Origin: UMGS1901 sp934122115
GTDB lineage: Bacteria > Bacillota > Clostridia > TANB77 > CAG-508
NCBI GenBank assembly: GCA_934122115.1
Contig: CAKOVU010000002.1
Coordinates: 62,001-126,000, forward strand
DNA: 64,000 nucleotides
Direction of reading: 5' to 3'
Below, piece after piece: positions 18,580 to 25,562 of the stretch. The notes beneath the pieces are model-generated. The model was not told the origin of the DNA. It ran no database searches and was given only the letters and a program-made list of their open reading frames with translations. The position numbers and the translations under genes were made by a program. The stretch's first letter is position 1. Each line of letters starts with the position of its first letter.

Positions 18580-19206
18580 TCAACAATAATGCTTGCAATA
18601 TTTTTTTATGCAACAGTTTTCACATTTAGGATTTTGAGAAGTACAAGTATTCCTGCCGTGCCACATGAATAAGTGGTTTATATCTTTATAATATTCGGCA
18701 GGGATTATTTTTATTAAATCCTCTTCTATTTTTTTAGGATCAAATTCAGAAGATAAGCCAATTCTATTAGATAAACGCTTAGCATGTGTATCAATGGCAA
18801 TACCTTGGGGCATGTTAAATGCTTCAAGCATTATCACATTGGCACTCTTCCTGCCAACTCCTGGCAAGCTCATTAAATCTTCCATATTATTGGGAACTTG
18901 ACCATTAAAATCTGAGATTATTTTTTGAGCTGCTGCCTTCAAATTCTTTGCCTTAGTTTTATAAAATCCACATGGATGAATTAAATTTTCTAAACCAGAT
19001 ATTGGAATATCAGCAATTGCTTGTGGTGTATTATATTTATTAAATATATTTGGTGTTGTTAAATTAACTCTTTTATCCGTACATTGGGCAGACAAAACTA
19101 CCGCAAACAGTAGCTCGAAGGGAGTTGTAAAGTCTAAGCTGCATTTAGCATCTGGATAAGTAGCTTTTAATATTTGTATCATATTTATAATATCTTTTTG
19201 TTTCAT
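18580..19206 (-). CDS. nth: Endonuclease III
   Basis: Base-excision-repair DNA glycosylase/AP lyase for oxidised pyrimidines. It has 208 aa with an HhH-GPD fold: helix-hairpin-helix LPGVGRKSANVIM containing the catalytic Lys, the catalytic Asp in IAIDTHAKRLSNR, and a C-terminal 4Fe-4S loop with spacing Cx6Cx2Cx5C (CTSQNPKCENCCIKKYC). The ATG at 19206 follows CGGAGGAAAT; a 12-codon upstream extension has no ribosome binding site. Confidence 0.96.
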   Translation of the reverse strand: MKQKDIINMIQILKATYPDAKCSLDFTTPFELLFAVVLSAQCTDKRVNLTTPNIFNKYNTPQAIADIPISGLENLIHPCGFYKTKAKNLKAAAQKIISDFNGQVPNNMEDLMSLPGVGRKSANVIMLEAFNMPQGIAIDTHAKRLSNRIGLSSEFDPKKIEEDLIKIIPAEYYKDINHLFMWHGRNTCTSQNPKCENCCIKKYCKHYC

Positions 19207-19321
19207 ATATTTCCTCCGATTTGTAATACTTACATTATACAATAAAACAGGTGAAATATAAATATAGTTTTCACATTTAATTGTAATGATAATATTATAT
19301 AAAAAAGGAGGTAATCATATT

Positions 19322-19477
19322 ATGTTTAATGCTATAAAAAAGACTTTGGGTTTGTGCTTGATGGGCATTGGAACAGGAATTTTGCTGGTATTATTACTTC
19401 CATTAGCAGGATGGCTATTTTTAATAGGTGTTGCCATATTTATTGTAGGAATAACGTGGTTATTCTGTAAAAAATAA
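19322..19477 (+). CDS. Small membrane protein, 51 aa
   Basis: Unrecognised. The ATG at 19322 follows AAAGGAGG with good spacing; a longer form starting at 19286 would place that site inside the gene. The product starts MFNAIKK and has one long or two short hydrophobic helices (LCLMGIGTGILLVLLLPLA and LFLIGVAIFIVGITWLF) ending in CKK. It lies 19 bases before spoVM and probably shares its transcript, so a sporulation role is possible, but that is inference from position only. Confidence 0.7.
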   Translation: MFNAIKKTLGLCLMGIGTGILLVLLLPLAGWLFLIGVAIFIVGITWLFCKK

Positions 19478-19496
19478 AGAAGGGAAAGTGATTTTG

Positions 19497-19574
19497 ATGA
19501 AAATAGTAGTAAAAAAAGTTCCAAAATGTTTGAGAGGGCTGGTAAAACTTATATTTGGAATAAAAGAAAATTAA
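19497..19574 (+). CDS. spoVM: Stage V sporulation protein M (SpoVM), 25 aa
   Basis: Very short gene with GAAGGGA eleven bases before its ATG. The product is MKIVVKKVPKCLRGLVKLIF followed by GIKEN. It matches the 26-aa B. subtilis SpoVM along its whole length: the MK start, K-x-PK with Pro at position 9, L-x-G-hydrophobic-V-K/R in the amphipathic helix, and a charged tail. SpoVM recognises the curved forespore membrane and anchors SpoIVA and the coat. Synteny supports the call: in B. subtilis the order is prpC-prkC-rsgA-rpe-thiN-spoVM-rpmB, and here spoVM likewise lies between rpe and rpmB. It is too short for most gene finders. Confidence 0.85.
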   Translation: MKIVVKKVPKCLRGLVKLIFGIKEN

Positions 19575-20052
19575 CATATGCAAGAAAAATGTACATTATT
19601 ATAAGAGAACATAAAAACATATGAATTTAGAAAACCTTTTTATGACGATACAAGAGCATAAAAAGGTTTGAAATGTATTTATAAAAAATTAATAATCTCA
19701 AATTAAAAAGAAAATAATACTTGCAATAAATAAAACAAATTATTATAACAAAAGCAAATTAAAAAATAACATAACGTTTTATTATTTCCTTAAGTTATAT
19801 ACTTAACGAAGCTATATATTAAAATTATATCACTAAAGTCCTTGTACTTCAAGCAAAAAATCAAAAAATATTTTTTTATTTTTTACTTAATGAAAACACT
19901 TTTGAAAAAATAGCAATTTTTTGAAAGGCAGTTGCTTCAAAAGTTAGGATGATATTTTTTTATAAAATTTACTTCGTTAAGTATATAACTTAACGAAAAG
20001 GAAAATAATAGAATAAATCCTAGAAACAAAGGAGAAAGGAAGGAGAAAATGT
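19575..20052 (+). other. 478-base intergenic region with hairpin and inverted repeat
   Basis: No gene is visible. It holds a 13-bp perfect hairpin (19632-19644 with 19657-19669, 12-base loop) without a T tract, and the long inverted repeat 19790-19811/19972-19993 described separately. The rest is A/T-rich (poly-A and poly-T runs around 19857-19925). The last part carries the ribosome binding site AAGGAAGGAG of the next gene. Confidence 0.7.
19790..19993. repeat. 22-bp inverted repeat of palindromic sites
   Basis: The 22 bases at 19790-19811 reappear in perfect inverse orientation at 19972-19993, 160 bases apart. Each arm is itself palindromic: the right arm has TTCGTTAAGT and ACTTAACGAA around ATATA (10-bp dyad), and the left arm has TTAAGT and ACTTAA around TATAT. 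The pair could be two operators for a dimeric regulator upstream of the variable surface protein, or ends of a small inserted element. Confidence 0.7.
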
Positions 20053-21369
20053 ATGAAAAAAGAAAAAAATAAAAGGTATGAGGGAGGTATAACATTAGTT
20101 GCTTTAGTAGTAACAATAGTCATAGTATTAATTCTAGCAGGAGTAAGTTTGAATCTAGTAATAGGCAATGAAGGAATATTAACAAGAAGTAAGGAAGCAG
20201 TAGATAAATACGGAAAGCAGGCTGAAAATGAGCAACAAGCATTAAATGATATAGAAACATGGTTTGGGGAACAGTTTGGAGGTAGTACAGGTTCTGGAGA
20301 AGATAAAGGAGTAATAAAAGTGCCTGTAAATACAAAAGCAAAAAGTAATGGAACAATAGATGGCAAAGAACCAAACATAAATAATCCAATAATACCAAAA
20401 GGATATACACCAATAAATGCAGGAAGTGCAACATGGGGAGATGGAAACAGTAGTCCAGTGCAAAGTTCAATAGATAATGGATTAGTAATAAAAGATGATA
20501 ATAATAATGAATGGGTATGGATTCCAGTGGAAGCAAGTGTACTTTCAGGTATGTATGAAACTTCAAATGATGGAATAGCATTATCAGGAGATGTTGGAGT
20601 AACAACAAAAATGTATACAAAAACAACAACAATAGGAAGAACTGGAGATACAACAACTATATCAAGAAGTACACCCAATACAACAGATTATAGAGAACCA
20701 GATCTAGCACCTGACTATGATAAAAATGAATCATATTATAAAACAATATTAGGATATGATAGTCCAAAAGCGATGGCAGAATCATTTACAGCAGATTATG
20801 TAAATATGATAAGTAGCATAAAAAAATATGGAGGGTTTTATATCGGAAGATACGAGCTTTCGAATGAAGGAGTGCAAAAAGGAAAAGCAACATTAACCGA
20901 GCAAAATTGGTACAATTTATACAAAAAATGTACAACATTAAATGCAAGTGAAAAAGTAGAAAGTAGAATGATATGGGGAATCCAATGGAATTTAACATGT
21001 GATTTTATATCAAAAAAGGGAGAACAAAAGAAAATAACAGATTCACGTAGTTGGGGAAATTATTGGGATAGTACAGGAGATGCAGCGGTAATGGATGGAG
21101 AAACAAAAAAATATGGAAGTAAGCAAGTAACAGGATATAGTGAATATTGGAAGGCAAATAATATATACGATTTAGCAGGAAATTGCTGGGAATGGACTCG
21201 AGAGACGTGTAATACAAAAGACCATGCTAATAATGGTGCCAGTTGCGGCTACGGAGGCTTAGGCAGTCCAGCATCTACCCGTGGCACAGACGATGCTGGC
21301 TACAGTGGCAACGACCTCAGACGGTTCTCGTCCCACTTTAATAATAAAGTAGCGGAGAGGAGAGCATAA
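20053..21369 (+). CDS. Pilin-like surface protein with FGE/C-type-lectin variable domain (DGR target type)
   Basis: 438 aa. The N-terminus is prepilin-like: a basic leader ending in Gly-Gly, then ITLVALVVTIVIVLILAGVS and a helical stretch to about residue 75; it lacks the Glu5 of true pilins. A Ser/Gly linker leads to a formylglycine-generating-enzyme (SUMF1)/C-type-lectin domain with WVWIPVEA, GGFYIGRYEL and NNIYDLAGNCWEWTRE. The last 60 codons are far more G/C-rich than the rest and rich in NNC/NNT codons. This is the signature of a DGR variable region, where AAC/AAT codons of a template are randomised at A. Bases 21321-21345 are identical to the same place in the second protein. No reverse transcriptase is in the window. 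Confidence 0.85.
   Translation: MKKEKNKRYEGGITLVALVVTIVIVLILAGVSLNLVIGNEGILTRSKEAVDKYGKQAENEQQALNDIETWFGEQFGGSTGSGEDKGVIKVPVNTKAKSNGTIDGKEPNINNPIIPKGYTPINAGSATWGDGNSSPVQSSIDNGLVIKDDNNNEWVWIPVEASVLSGMYETSNDGIALSGDVGVTTKMYTKTTTIGRTGDTTTISRSTPNTTDYREPDLAPDYDKNESYYKTILGYDSPKAMAESFTADYVNMISSIKKYGGFYIGRYELSNEGVQKGKATLTEQNWYNLYKKCTTLNASEKVESRMIWGIQWNLTCDFISKKGEQKKITDSRSWGNYWDSTGDAAVMDGETKKYGSKQVTGYSEYWKANNIYDLAGNCWEWTRETCNTKDHANNGASCGYGGLGSPASTRGTDDAGYSGNDLRRFSSHFNNKVAERRA
21226..21345 (+). other. Putative DGR variable region 1
   Basis: G/C-rich 3' part of the gene. From CCAGCATCT (21268) to the 25 conserved bases at 21321-21345 it aligns without gaps with the second copy (53 bases in both). Differing codons such as ACC/GGC, GGC/TAC, GAC/AGC, TAC/AGC and GGC/AGC are all reachable from AAC by changing only A. 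The conserved 25 bases would be the initiation-of-mutagenic-homology (IMH) end. Confidence 0.65.
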
Positions 21370-21372
21370 ACT

Positions 21373-21420
21373 TAAGTGTGTAAAATCAAAAGAAATTTTG
21401 GTTAAGCACACTTTTTTGTG
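21373..21420 (+). terminator. Probable terminator after variable protein 1
   Basis: AGTGTG (about 21374) can pair with CACACT, with an inner AAAAT/ATTTT stem, and a run of T follows (21411-21417). Confidence 0.5.
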
Positions 21421-21440
21421 CAAGAAAGAAAATGAGTAAA

Positions 21441-21490
21441 AGAAACACAGTATATCAGAATTTCAATTTTGATATACTGTGTTTTATATA
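21441..21490. terminator. Strong hairpin, terminator of rpmB
   Basis: A perfect 15-bp stem (21443-21457 with 21470-21484) with a T-rich flank on both strands, just after the rpmB stop on the minus strand. Confidence 0.8.
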
Positions 21491-21495
21491 TTATC

Positions 21496-21693
21496 TTAAG
21501 CTCTTTTAACTTTTCCAGAACGTAAACATTTTGTACAAACTGGTATTTTTTTAACTTCTCCATCTACAACAGCTTTTACGTTTCTTAAGTTAGCTTTCCA
21601 AGTTCTAGAAGCTCTTCTACTAACATGAGAACGTGCTATACTAATTTTATTTCCGTGTGATACAGATTTTTCGCAAATTGCGCACTTTGCCAT
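21496..21693 (-). CDS. rpmB: 50S ribosomal protein L28
   Basis: 65-aa L28 of the zinc-binding (C+) type: CAICEKSVSHGNKIS at the N-terminus and CTKCLRSGKVKRA at the end give two CxxC pairs. The central SRRASRTWKANLRNVK is typical. The ATG follows TTAGGAGGTG. Its nearness to spoVM and the prkC cluster matches Bacillus order. Confidence 0.97.
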   Translation of the reverse strand: MAKCAICEKSVSHGNKISIARSHVSRRASRTWKANLRNVKAVVDGEVKKIPVCTKCLRSGKVKRA

Positions 21694-21845
21694 AACTATA
21701 CACCTCCTAATTTTCTTATTAAAATCGACTATTTATAAGTTTAACACAATTTTGCCAAAAGCACAAGTGTTTTTCACAAAAAGAAGAAAAAGACCATAAT
21801 ATATATAAAGCAACTTTGCTAAAATAAAGAAAGGAATGAAAAATT

Positions 21846-22277
21846 ATGGAGTATGATAAGAATATATGTCCAGTAGTAAATGTGGAGGGTGTAATTGAAA
21901 GAGGAAAACAATATGACCTAGACATTACTTTACCAGAAGATAACAGAAATGTTATTTATGGAATAGTAAAAGACTGCTACAAAGAGCCAGTTTGCGATGC
22001 TGTTGTAAAATTAATAGAAGTAGATTGCAAAATGGGAAAAGATGAAAGAAAACCAGTTTCTCATACTTTTACAGATGAACATGGTGAATTCGTATTTGGA
22101 CCTTTATGCGCTAACAGATTATATGAAGTTGAAATATGGGTAAACAACGTAAAACATGCTAAAATATGCACAGAATGCCATAGAAAAGGTGAGTGCTTAA
22201 AAGGTGTAGATATAGATTGCAAACCAGAAATACCATGCAAACCTTGTAACAGAAATGAAGAAAATAAAGAAGGCTAA
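21846..22277 (+). CDS. Cys-rich carboxypeptidase-regulatory-like protein, 143 aa
   Basis: The core (about residues 35-100) looks like a transthyretin-like carboxypeptidase-regulatory/Cna-B domain: YGIVKDCYKEPVCDAVVKLIEV, then HTFTDEHGEFVFGPLCANRLYEVEIWV. The tail is Cys-rich (CTECHRKGECLKG, CKPEIPCKPC). Seven or more Cys in a protein without a signal peptide is common in spore-coat proteins and metal-binding proteins. It has AAGAAAGGAATG before the ATG and is followed by a clear terminator. Similar proteins occur in Clostridia; a spore-surface role is only a guess. Confidence 0.7.
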   Translation: MEYDKNICPVVNVEGVIERGKQYDLDITLPEDNRNVIYGIVKDCYKEPVCDAVVKLIEVDCKMGKDERKPVSHTFTDEHGEFVFGPLCANRLYEVEIWVNNVKHAKICTECHRKGECLKGVDIDCKPEIPCKPCNRNEENKEG

Positions 22278-22321
22278 AGCTAATATTAAAAATATCTAGC
22301 TTATTACTGAATAATTGAAAA

Positions 22322-22360
22322 AGGAGAACATACTAATGATGTTGGTATGTTCTCTTTTAA
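22322..22360 (+). terminator. Terminator
   Basis: GAGAACATAC (22324-22333) pairs with GTATGTTCTC (22345-22354), followed by TTTT. Confidence 0.8.
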
Positions 22361-22362
22361 AT

Positions 22363-22506
22363 TTATATTAACCCCATTTTCTTAACAAATTGTCTTCCTT
22401 TTTTCATAGCCTTTTTTGTGTACATTTTATTAAAATTATTGTTGTACATCATTACAGCTCCTGTTACTAATAAACCGCCGAAAACCATGCCTCCCATAAA
22501 TTTCAT
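22363..22506 (-). CDS. Small membrane-associated basic protein, 47 aa
   Basis: Short minus-strand gene with an excellent GAGGAGGT site seven bases before the ATG. The product begins MKFMGGMVFGGLLVTGAVMM (Gly-rich hydrophobic helix) and continues with a basic amphipathic tail, KKAMKKGRQFVKKMG. Short clostridial proteins with one N-terminal helix and a Lys-rich tail are common, but I cannot name this family. Confidence 0.65.
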   Translation of the reverse strand: MKFMGGMVFGGLLVTGAVMMYNNNFNKMYTKKAMKKGRQFVKKMGLI

Positions 22507-22530
22507 AATATTACCTCCTCAACATAAAAT

Positions 22531-22920
22531 TTAATTTATATTATTATGGCTTTTTCTGTTTTTTATATACTCTTTTATTAAGGAATAAAATTCATTTAAT
22601 GCAATTAAAATAAGAAAAACACCAAAAAGCTTTTTCAAGTACTGTACATCCAATTTACTAGAAATTGTAGCACCTATAATTGAACCCAATATGCCAAAAA
22701 TTATTATAGGTATGGCTAGATTAAAAACTATATTTTTATTCTTTATATTCATAAAGATGCTTATAATTGCAGAGGGAATAAAGCAAACAATATTTGTTGC
22801 TTGAGCTATATGCTGGTCAAAATCTAGAAAAAGATCTAATAGTAAAATTAATGTAGCACCACCACCAAGACCTAGACCAGTACATGTACCAGAAATTATA
22901 CCAATTAATACATTAAGCAT
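22531..22920 (-). CDS. TauE/SafE-family permease, half-size (second of a pair)
   Basis: 129-aa membrane protein with about four helices, equal to one half of a TauE/SafE (DUF81) sulfite/organosulfur anion exporter. The family signature glycine cluster GTCTGLGLGGGATLILL is near the N-terminus, followed by QATNIVCFIPSAIIS and GSIIGATISSKLD. Full-length members are internal duplications of about 250 aa. Here the two halves are separate genes 12 bases apart, so the transporter is probably a heterodimer. RBS GAAGGGA. Confidence 0.85.
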   Translation of the reverse strand: MLNVLIGIISGTCTGLGLGGGATLILLLDLFLDFDQHIAQATNIVCFIPSAIISIFMNIKNKNIVFNLAIPIIIFGILGSIIGATISSKLDVQYLKKLFGVFLILIALNEFYSLIKEYIKNRKSHNNIN

Positions 22921-22932
22921 ACATATCCCTTC

Positions 22933-23289
22933 TTAGAAAAATATAATTTTTATTCCCGATATTAATAAAAAAATAGAAAAAATAATTTTTAAATATTTAG
23001 GATTTAAAATATTTAATAGCTTAGAACCGATAAAAGAACCAATGATACCACCAATAGCACATAAAATACCAACTTTAAAATCAATATAATTACGAGAACC
23101 ATAAAATAAGGCTGTAATTATAACCATTGGTAAAATGCAAAATATGGTTGTAGCTCTAGCTTTTTTCTCCGGTAGTTTGTACAGATGGACAAAAAGAGGA
23201 ATTAAAAGTAATCCTCCACCAGATGTAAAAAGCCCACTTATTAAACCTGTAAAAAGGCCTATTAGAATGTTTTTTAATTTGTTTTCCAT
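22933..23289 (-). CDS. TauE/SafE-family permease, half-size (first of a pair)
   Basis: 118-aa membrane protein, the other half of the pair. It has the same repeat signature: GLISGLFTSGGGLLLIPLF, then KKARATTIFCILPMVII and GSFIGSKLLNIL. The ATG at 23289 (MENKLKN) is preferred; a TTG six codons upstream is possible. Neither has a clear ribosome binding site, so the start is uncertain. Substrate unknown; the family moves sulfite, sulfoacetate and related anions. Confidence 0.8.
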   Translation of the reverse strand: MENKLKNILIGLFTGLISGLFTSGGGLLLIPLFVHLYKLPEKKARATTIFCILPMVIITALFYGSRNYIDFKVGILCAIGGIIGSFIGSKLLNILNPKYLKIIFSIFLLISGIKIIFF

Positions 23290-23603
23290 TATAAGTTTAG
23301 TATGCAAAAAAATAGATGCAAATATTCAGATTTTTTGCAAAAAAATACAAATGAAAAATAATTTGAATTCAAAAAATAAAAAAATTAAAAAAGATATTGC
23401 AAAAGAAAAAAAGTAATAGTAGAATAAAATTGAAGTATTTGTAATCTAAATTATAGTAAGAAAAAAGGTACAAATACAGAAAGAGCTAATAAAAACTATA
23501 ATATAGAAAACAAATACAAAAAACTAAGAATATTATAGTAAAAAACAACTTAAAATTTTGCAAAAAAATCAAAAAGACCCAAAAGAAACAAAGGAGGATA
23601 AAG
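23290..23603. other. Intergenic region, about 310 bases
   Basis: Very A-rich spacer between the divergent TauE pair and the second variable protein. I see no gene or RNA. The end carries AAAGGAGG, the ribosome binding site of the next gene. Confidence 0.5.
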
Positions 23604-24911
23604 ATGTTTAAAAAACAGAAAATAAAATCAAAATCAGGAATAACATTAGTGGCTCTTGTTGTAACAATAGTTGTGCTATTGTTATTAGCGGGAGTAAGTC
23701 TAAGTTTAGTTATAGGTAACGACGGAATAATGAAAAGAGCAAAAGAGGCTAAAGAAAAATATGGACAAGCAAGCAAGAATGAGCAGAAAGATTTAGATAC
23801 AGTAGAAGATTATATGAATAAAATGACAGGTGAAGGTTCTGGAACTGAAACAGGAACTGTTGGGAAGGTAAATGTAGGAGAACCTGCAAAGGGTGTTGGA
23901 ACAATAAATGGAAAAGCAGGAAATACAAATAATCCAACAATACCAAAAGGATATATACCAGTAAATACAGAAACAGCAAATTGGGGAGATGGAAGTAGTG
24001 CACCGTTAAAAAATGCGGTAGACCATGGATTAGTAATACAAGATGGAAGTGGAAACCAATGGGTGTGGGTGCCAGTAGAAGAAATTAGCAAATATTGTGA
24101 AAGCGTAGATTCAGGAGTCGCAGTAACAGGAAGTACAGTAACGACAAAAAAATATACAAAATTATCAATAGAAATAGGAACAGAAGAAGATAAGACAACA
24201 ATAACAAGGGGATTACCAAGTAGTAATAGTTTTCGTGAGCCTGCATTACTAGATACAACTTATGATAGTGATGTTAATGCGAAAAAGGCAGGATTTACAG
24301 ATGCAAATGATATGGCAACAAAAATGGTAAGAGAATATGAAACAATGATAAAAAGCATAGAAAAATATGGAGGATTCTATATAGGAAGATATGAGCTATC
24401 TGGAACAGTAGATAATCCAACAGAAAAAACAGGAACAACAATAATAGACAAAACCTGGTATGAATTGTATAATGCATGTAAAAAAATAGGAGGAAGTGAT
24501 AAAGAAGGAATAGCAACAGGAATGATATGGGGATGCCAGTGGGATGCCACATGTGATTTTATAGCAACAAAAGGAGAACAGAGAAGTATAACAAGTTCAA
24601 GCGCATGGGGAAATTATGAAAACAGTGAAAAGAAAGATACAGGATCAAATGAAGAGTGGAAGGCAAATAATATTTATGATATAGCAGGAAATTGCTATGA
24701 ATGGACACAAGAGGCGATCAGCACCAGCTACCGTGCTAGCCGTGGAGGTTACGGCAGCAACAGTGGCTCTAACAATCCAGCATCTGGCCGCTACGGCAGC
24801 ATTCCTACCAGCAGCAGCAACGACGACCTACGGTTCTCGTCCCACTTTAATAATTACTACTGGAATCTAGAGCGTGGCGCCACTAGCGTGGCGCTTTTTC
24901 TATGTTTATAG
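23604..24911 (+). CDS. Pilin-like surface protein with FGE/C-type-lectin variable domain (second copy)
   Basis: 435 aa, paralogue of the protein at 20053-21369 with the same architecture: basic leader, GITLVALVVTIVVLLLLAGVS helix in two overlapping parts, helical stalk, Gly/Thr linker, then the FGE/lectin domain (QWVWVPVEE, GGFYIGRYEL, NNIYDIAGNCYEWTQE). The last 65 codons are G/C-rich with many AGC, GGC, TAC, AAC and GAC codons, typical of a DGR variable region. The shared 25-base end (24830-24854) is followed by a 7-bp G/C hairpin (24877-24894), at the place where DGR targets often carry a cruciform needed for retrohoming. The two proteins are about 45% identical by eye outside the variable region. 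Confidence 0.85.
   Translation: MFKKQKIKSKSGITLVALVVTIVVLLLLAGVSLSLVIGNDGIMKRAKEAKEKYGQASKNEQKDLDTVEDYMNKMTGEGSGTETGTVGKVNVGEPAKGVGTINGKAGNTNNPTIPKGYIPVNTETANWGDGSSAPLKNAVDHGLVIQDGSGNQWVWVPVEEISKYCESVDSGVAVTGSTVTTKKYTKLSIEIGTEEDKTTITRGLPSSNSFREPALLDTTYDSDVNAKKAGFTDANDMATKMVREYETMIKSIEKYGGFYIGRYELSGTVDNPTEKTGTTIIDKTWYELYNACKKIGGSDKEGIATGMIWGCQWDATCDFIATKGEQRSITSSSAWGNYENSEKKDTGSNEEWKANNIYDIAGNCYEWTQEAISTSYRASRGGYGSNSGSNNPASGRYGSIPTSSSNDDLRFSSHFNNYYWNLERGATSVALFLCL
24718..24854 (+). other. Putative DGR variable region 2
   Basis: G/C-rich segment with CCAGCATCT at 24777 and the 25 conserved bases at 24830-24854, the same 53-base spacing as in copy 1. The differences between copies concentrate in codons that an AAC/AAT template would give. 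Confidence 0.65.
24877..24899 (+). terminator. GC hairpin with T tract after variable region 2
   Basis: GCGCCAC (24877-24883) pairs with GTGGCGC (24888-24894) around TAGC, followed by TTTTT. It lies inside the 3' end of the reading frame. It can act as a terminator or as the DGR hairpin. The 15 bases at 24892-24906 also pair perfectly with 24934-24948, giving a competing structure. Confidence 0.65.
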
Positions 24912-25042
24912 GCATGGTTATGTAAACAAAAATAACATAGAAAAAGCGTAATAATTATAAAAAAGGTGACAAGAAAATGAGTTTTAGTAATATGTTAGAA
25001 ATTTTACAAGAGAAAAATAATTAAAAAATTTTGAAAAAAGTA

Positions 25043-25071
25043 TTGCATTTTCTAAATTCTTGTATTAAAAT
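25043..25071 (+). promoter_or_regulatory. Sigma-A promoter of the dcw operon
   Basis: TTGCAT (25043-25048), 17-base spacer, TAAAAT (25066-25071), just upstream of the MraZ boxes. Confidence 0.75.
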
Positions 25072-25076
25072 CTAAT

Positions 25077-25115
25077 CGAAGTGGTAAGAAGTGGCACAAA
25101 GTGGTAGAAAAGTGA
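25077..25115 (+). promoter_or_regulatory. MraZ operator (10-bp spaced GTGG boxes)
   Basis: GTGG occurs at 25081, 25091 and 25101, each preceded by AA, then GTGA at 25112. One helical turn between boxes is the known layout of MraZ-binding sites in dcw promoters. The boxes start a few bases after the -10, where bound MraZ would block transcription (autoregulation). Confidence 0.85.
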
Positions 25116-25130
25116 AGAGAGGTGAATGAA

Positions 25131-25562
25131 GTGTTAATAGGCGAGTACGACCATTCCTTAGATAGCAAAGGCAGATTAATAATGCCAGCAAAACTTAGAG
25201 AAGACATGGGAGAAAAATTTATCATAACAACAGGTCTTGATGGATGTTTGTTTGGATTCTCTATGGAAGAATGGAAAAAATTTGAAGACAAGCTAAAGAC
25301 ACTACCAATCACAAATAAAAATGCTAGAAACTTTGTAAGATTCTTTTTATCAGGTGCAACAGAATGCGAATTGGACAAGCAAGGAAGATTTTTAATTGCC
25401 GGAAAATTACGTGAAAATGCAAAACTAGAAAAAGATGTAACAATAATTGGAACAGGAACACGTATAGAAATATGGAACAAAGAAAAATGGCAAGAACACA
25501 TTAGCGAAGAAAATCTTTCAATAGAAGATATAGAACAAAATATGGAAGAACTTGGTATATAA
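25131..25562 (+). CDS. mraZ: Transcriptional regulator MraZ
   Basis: DNA-binding protein with two AbrB-like SpoVT domains that assembles into a ring and regulates the dcw cluster. It has 143 aa with both DxKGR motifs: SLDSKGRLIMPAKLRE (about residues 10-25) and ELDKQGRFLIAGKLRE (about 80-95). The GTG at 25131 gives the usual MLIGEY start and is well spaced from AGAGGTG; an earlier GTG at 25122 is part of that site. Confidence 0.95.
   Translation: MLIGEYDHSLDSKGRLIMPAKLREDMGEKFIITTGLDGCLFGFSMEEWKKFEDKLKTLPITNKNARNFVRFFLSGATECELDKQGRFLIAGKLRENAKLEKDVTIIGTGTRIEIWNKEKWQEHISEENLSIEDIEQNMEELGI

Noticed and set aside
19632..19669. 13-bp perfect hairpin after spoVM taken as a terminator
   Set aside because: No T tract on the plus strand; recorded only as a hairpin in the intergenic entry.
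23135..23416. 93-codon plus-strand frame opposite the TauE half gene
   Set aside because: Lies mostly antisense to a conserved membrane protein gene and has no ribosome binding site; a shadow frame.
24977..25024. A 15-codon reading frame with an AAAGGTG site before the dcw promoter
   Set aside because: Too short to judge and no pattern of a leader peptide (no repeated codons, no attenuator after it).
19575..25120. DGR template repeat or reverse transcriptase near the variable proteins
   Set aside because: Scanned the spacers for the conserved 25-base end and the reading frames for YxDD-type polymerase motifs; found neither.
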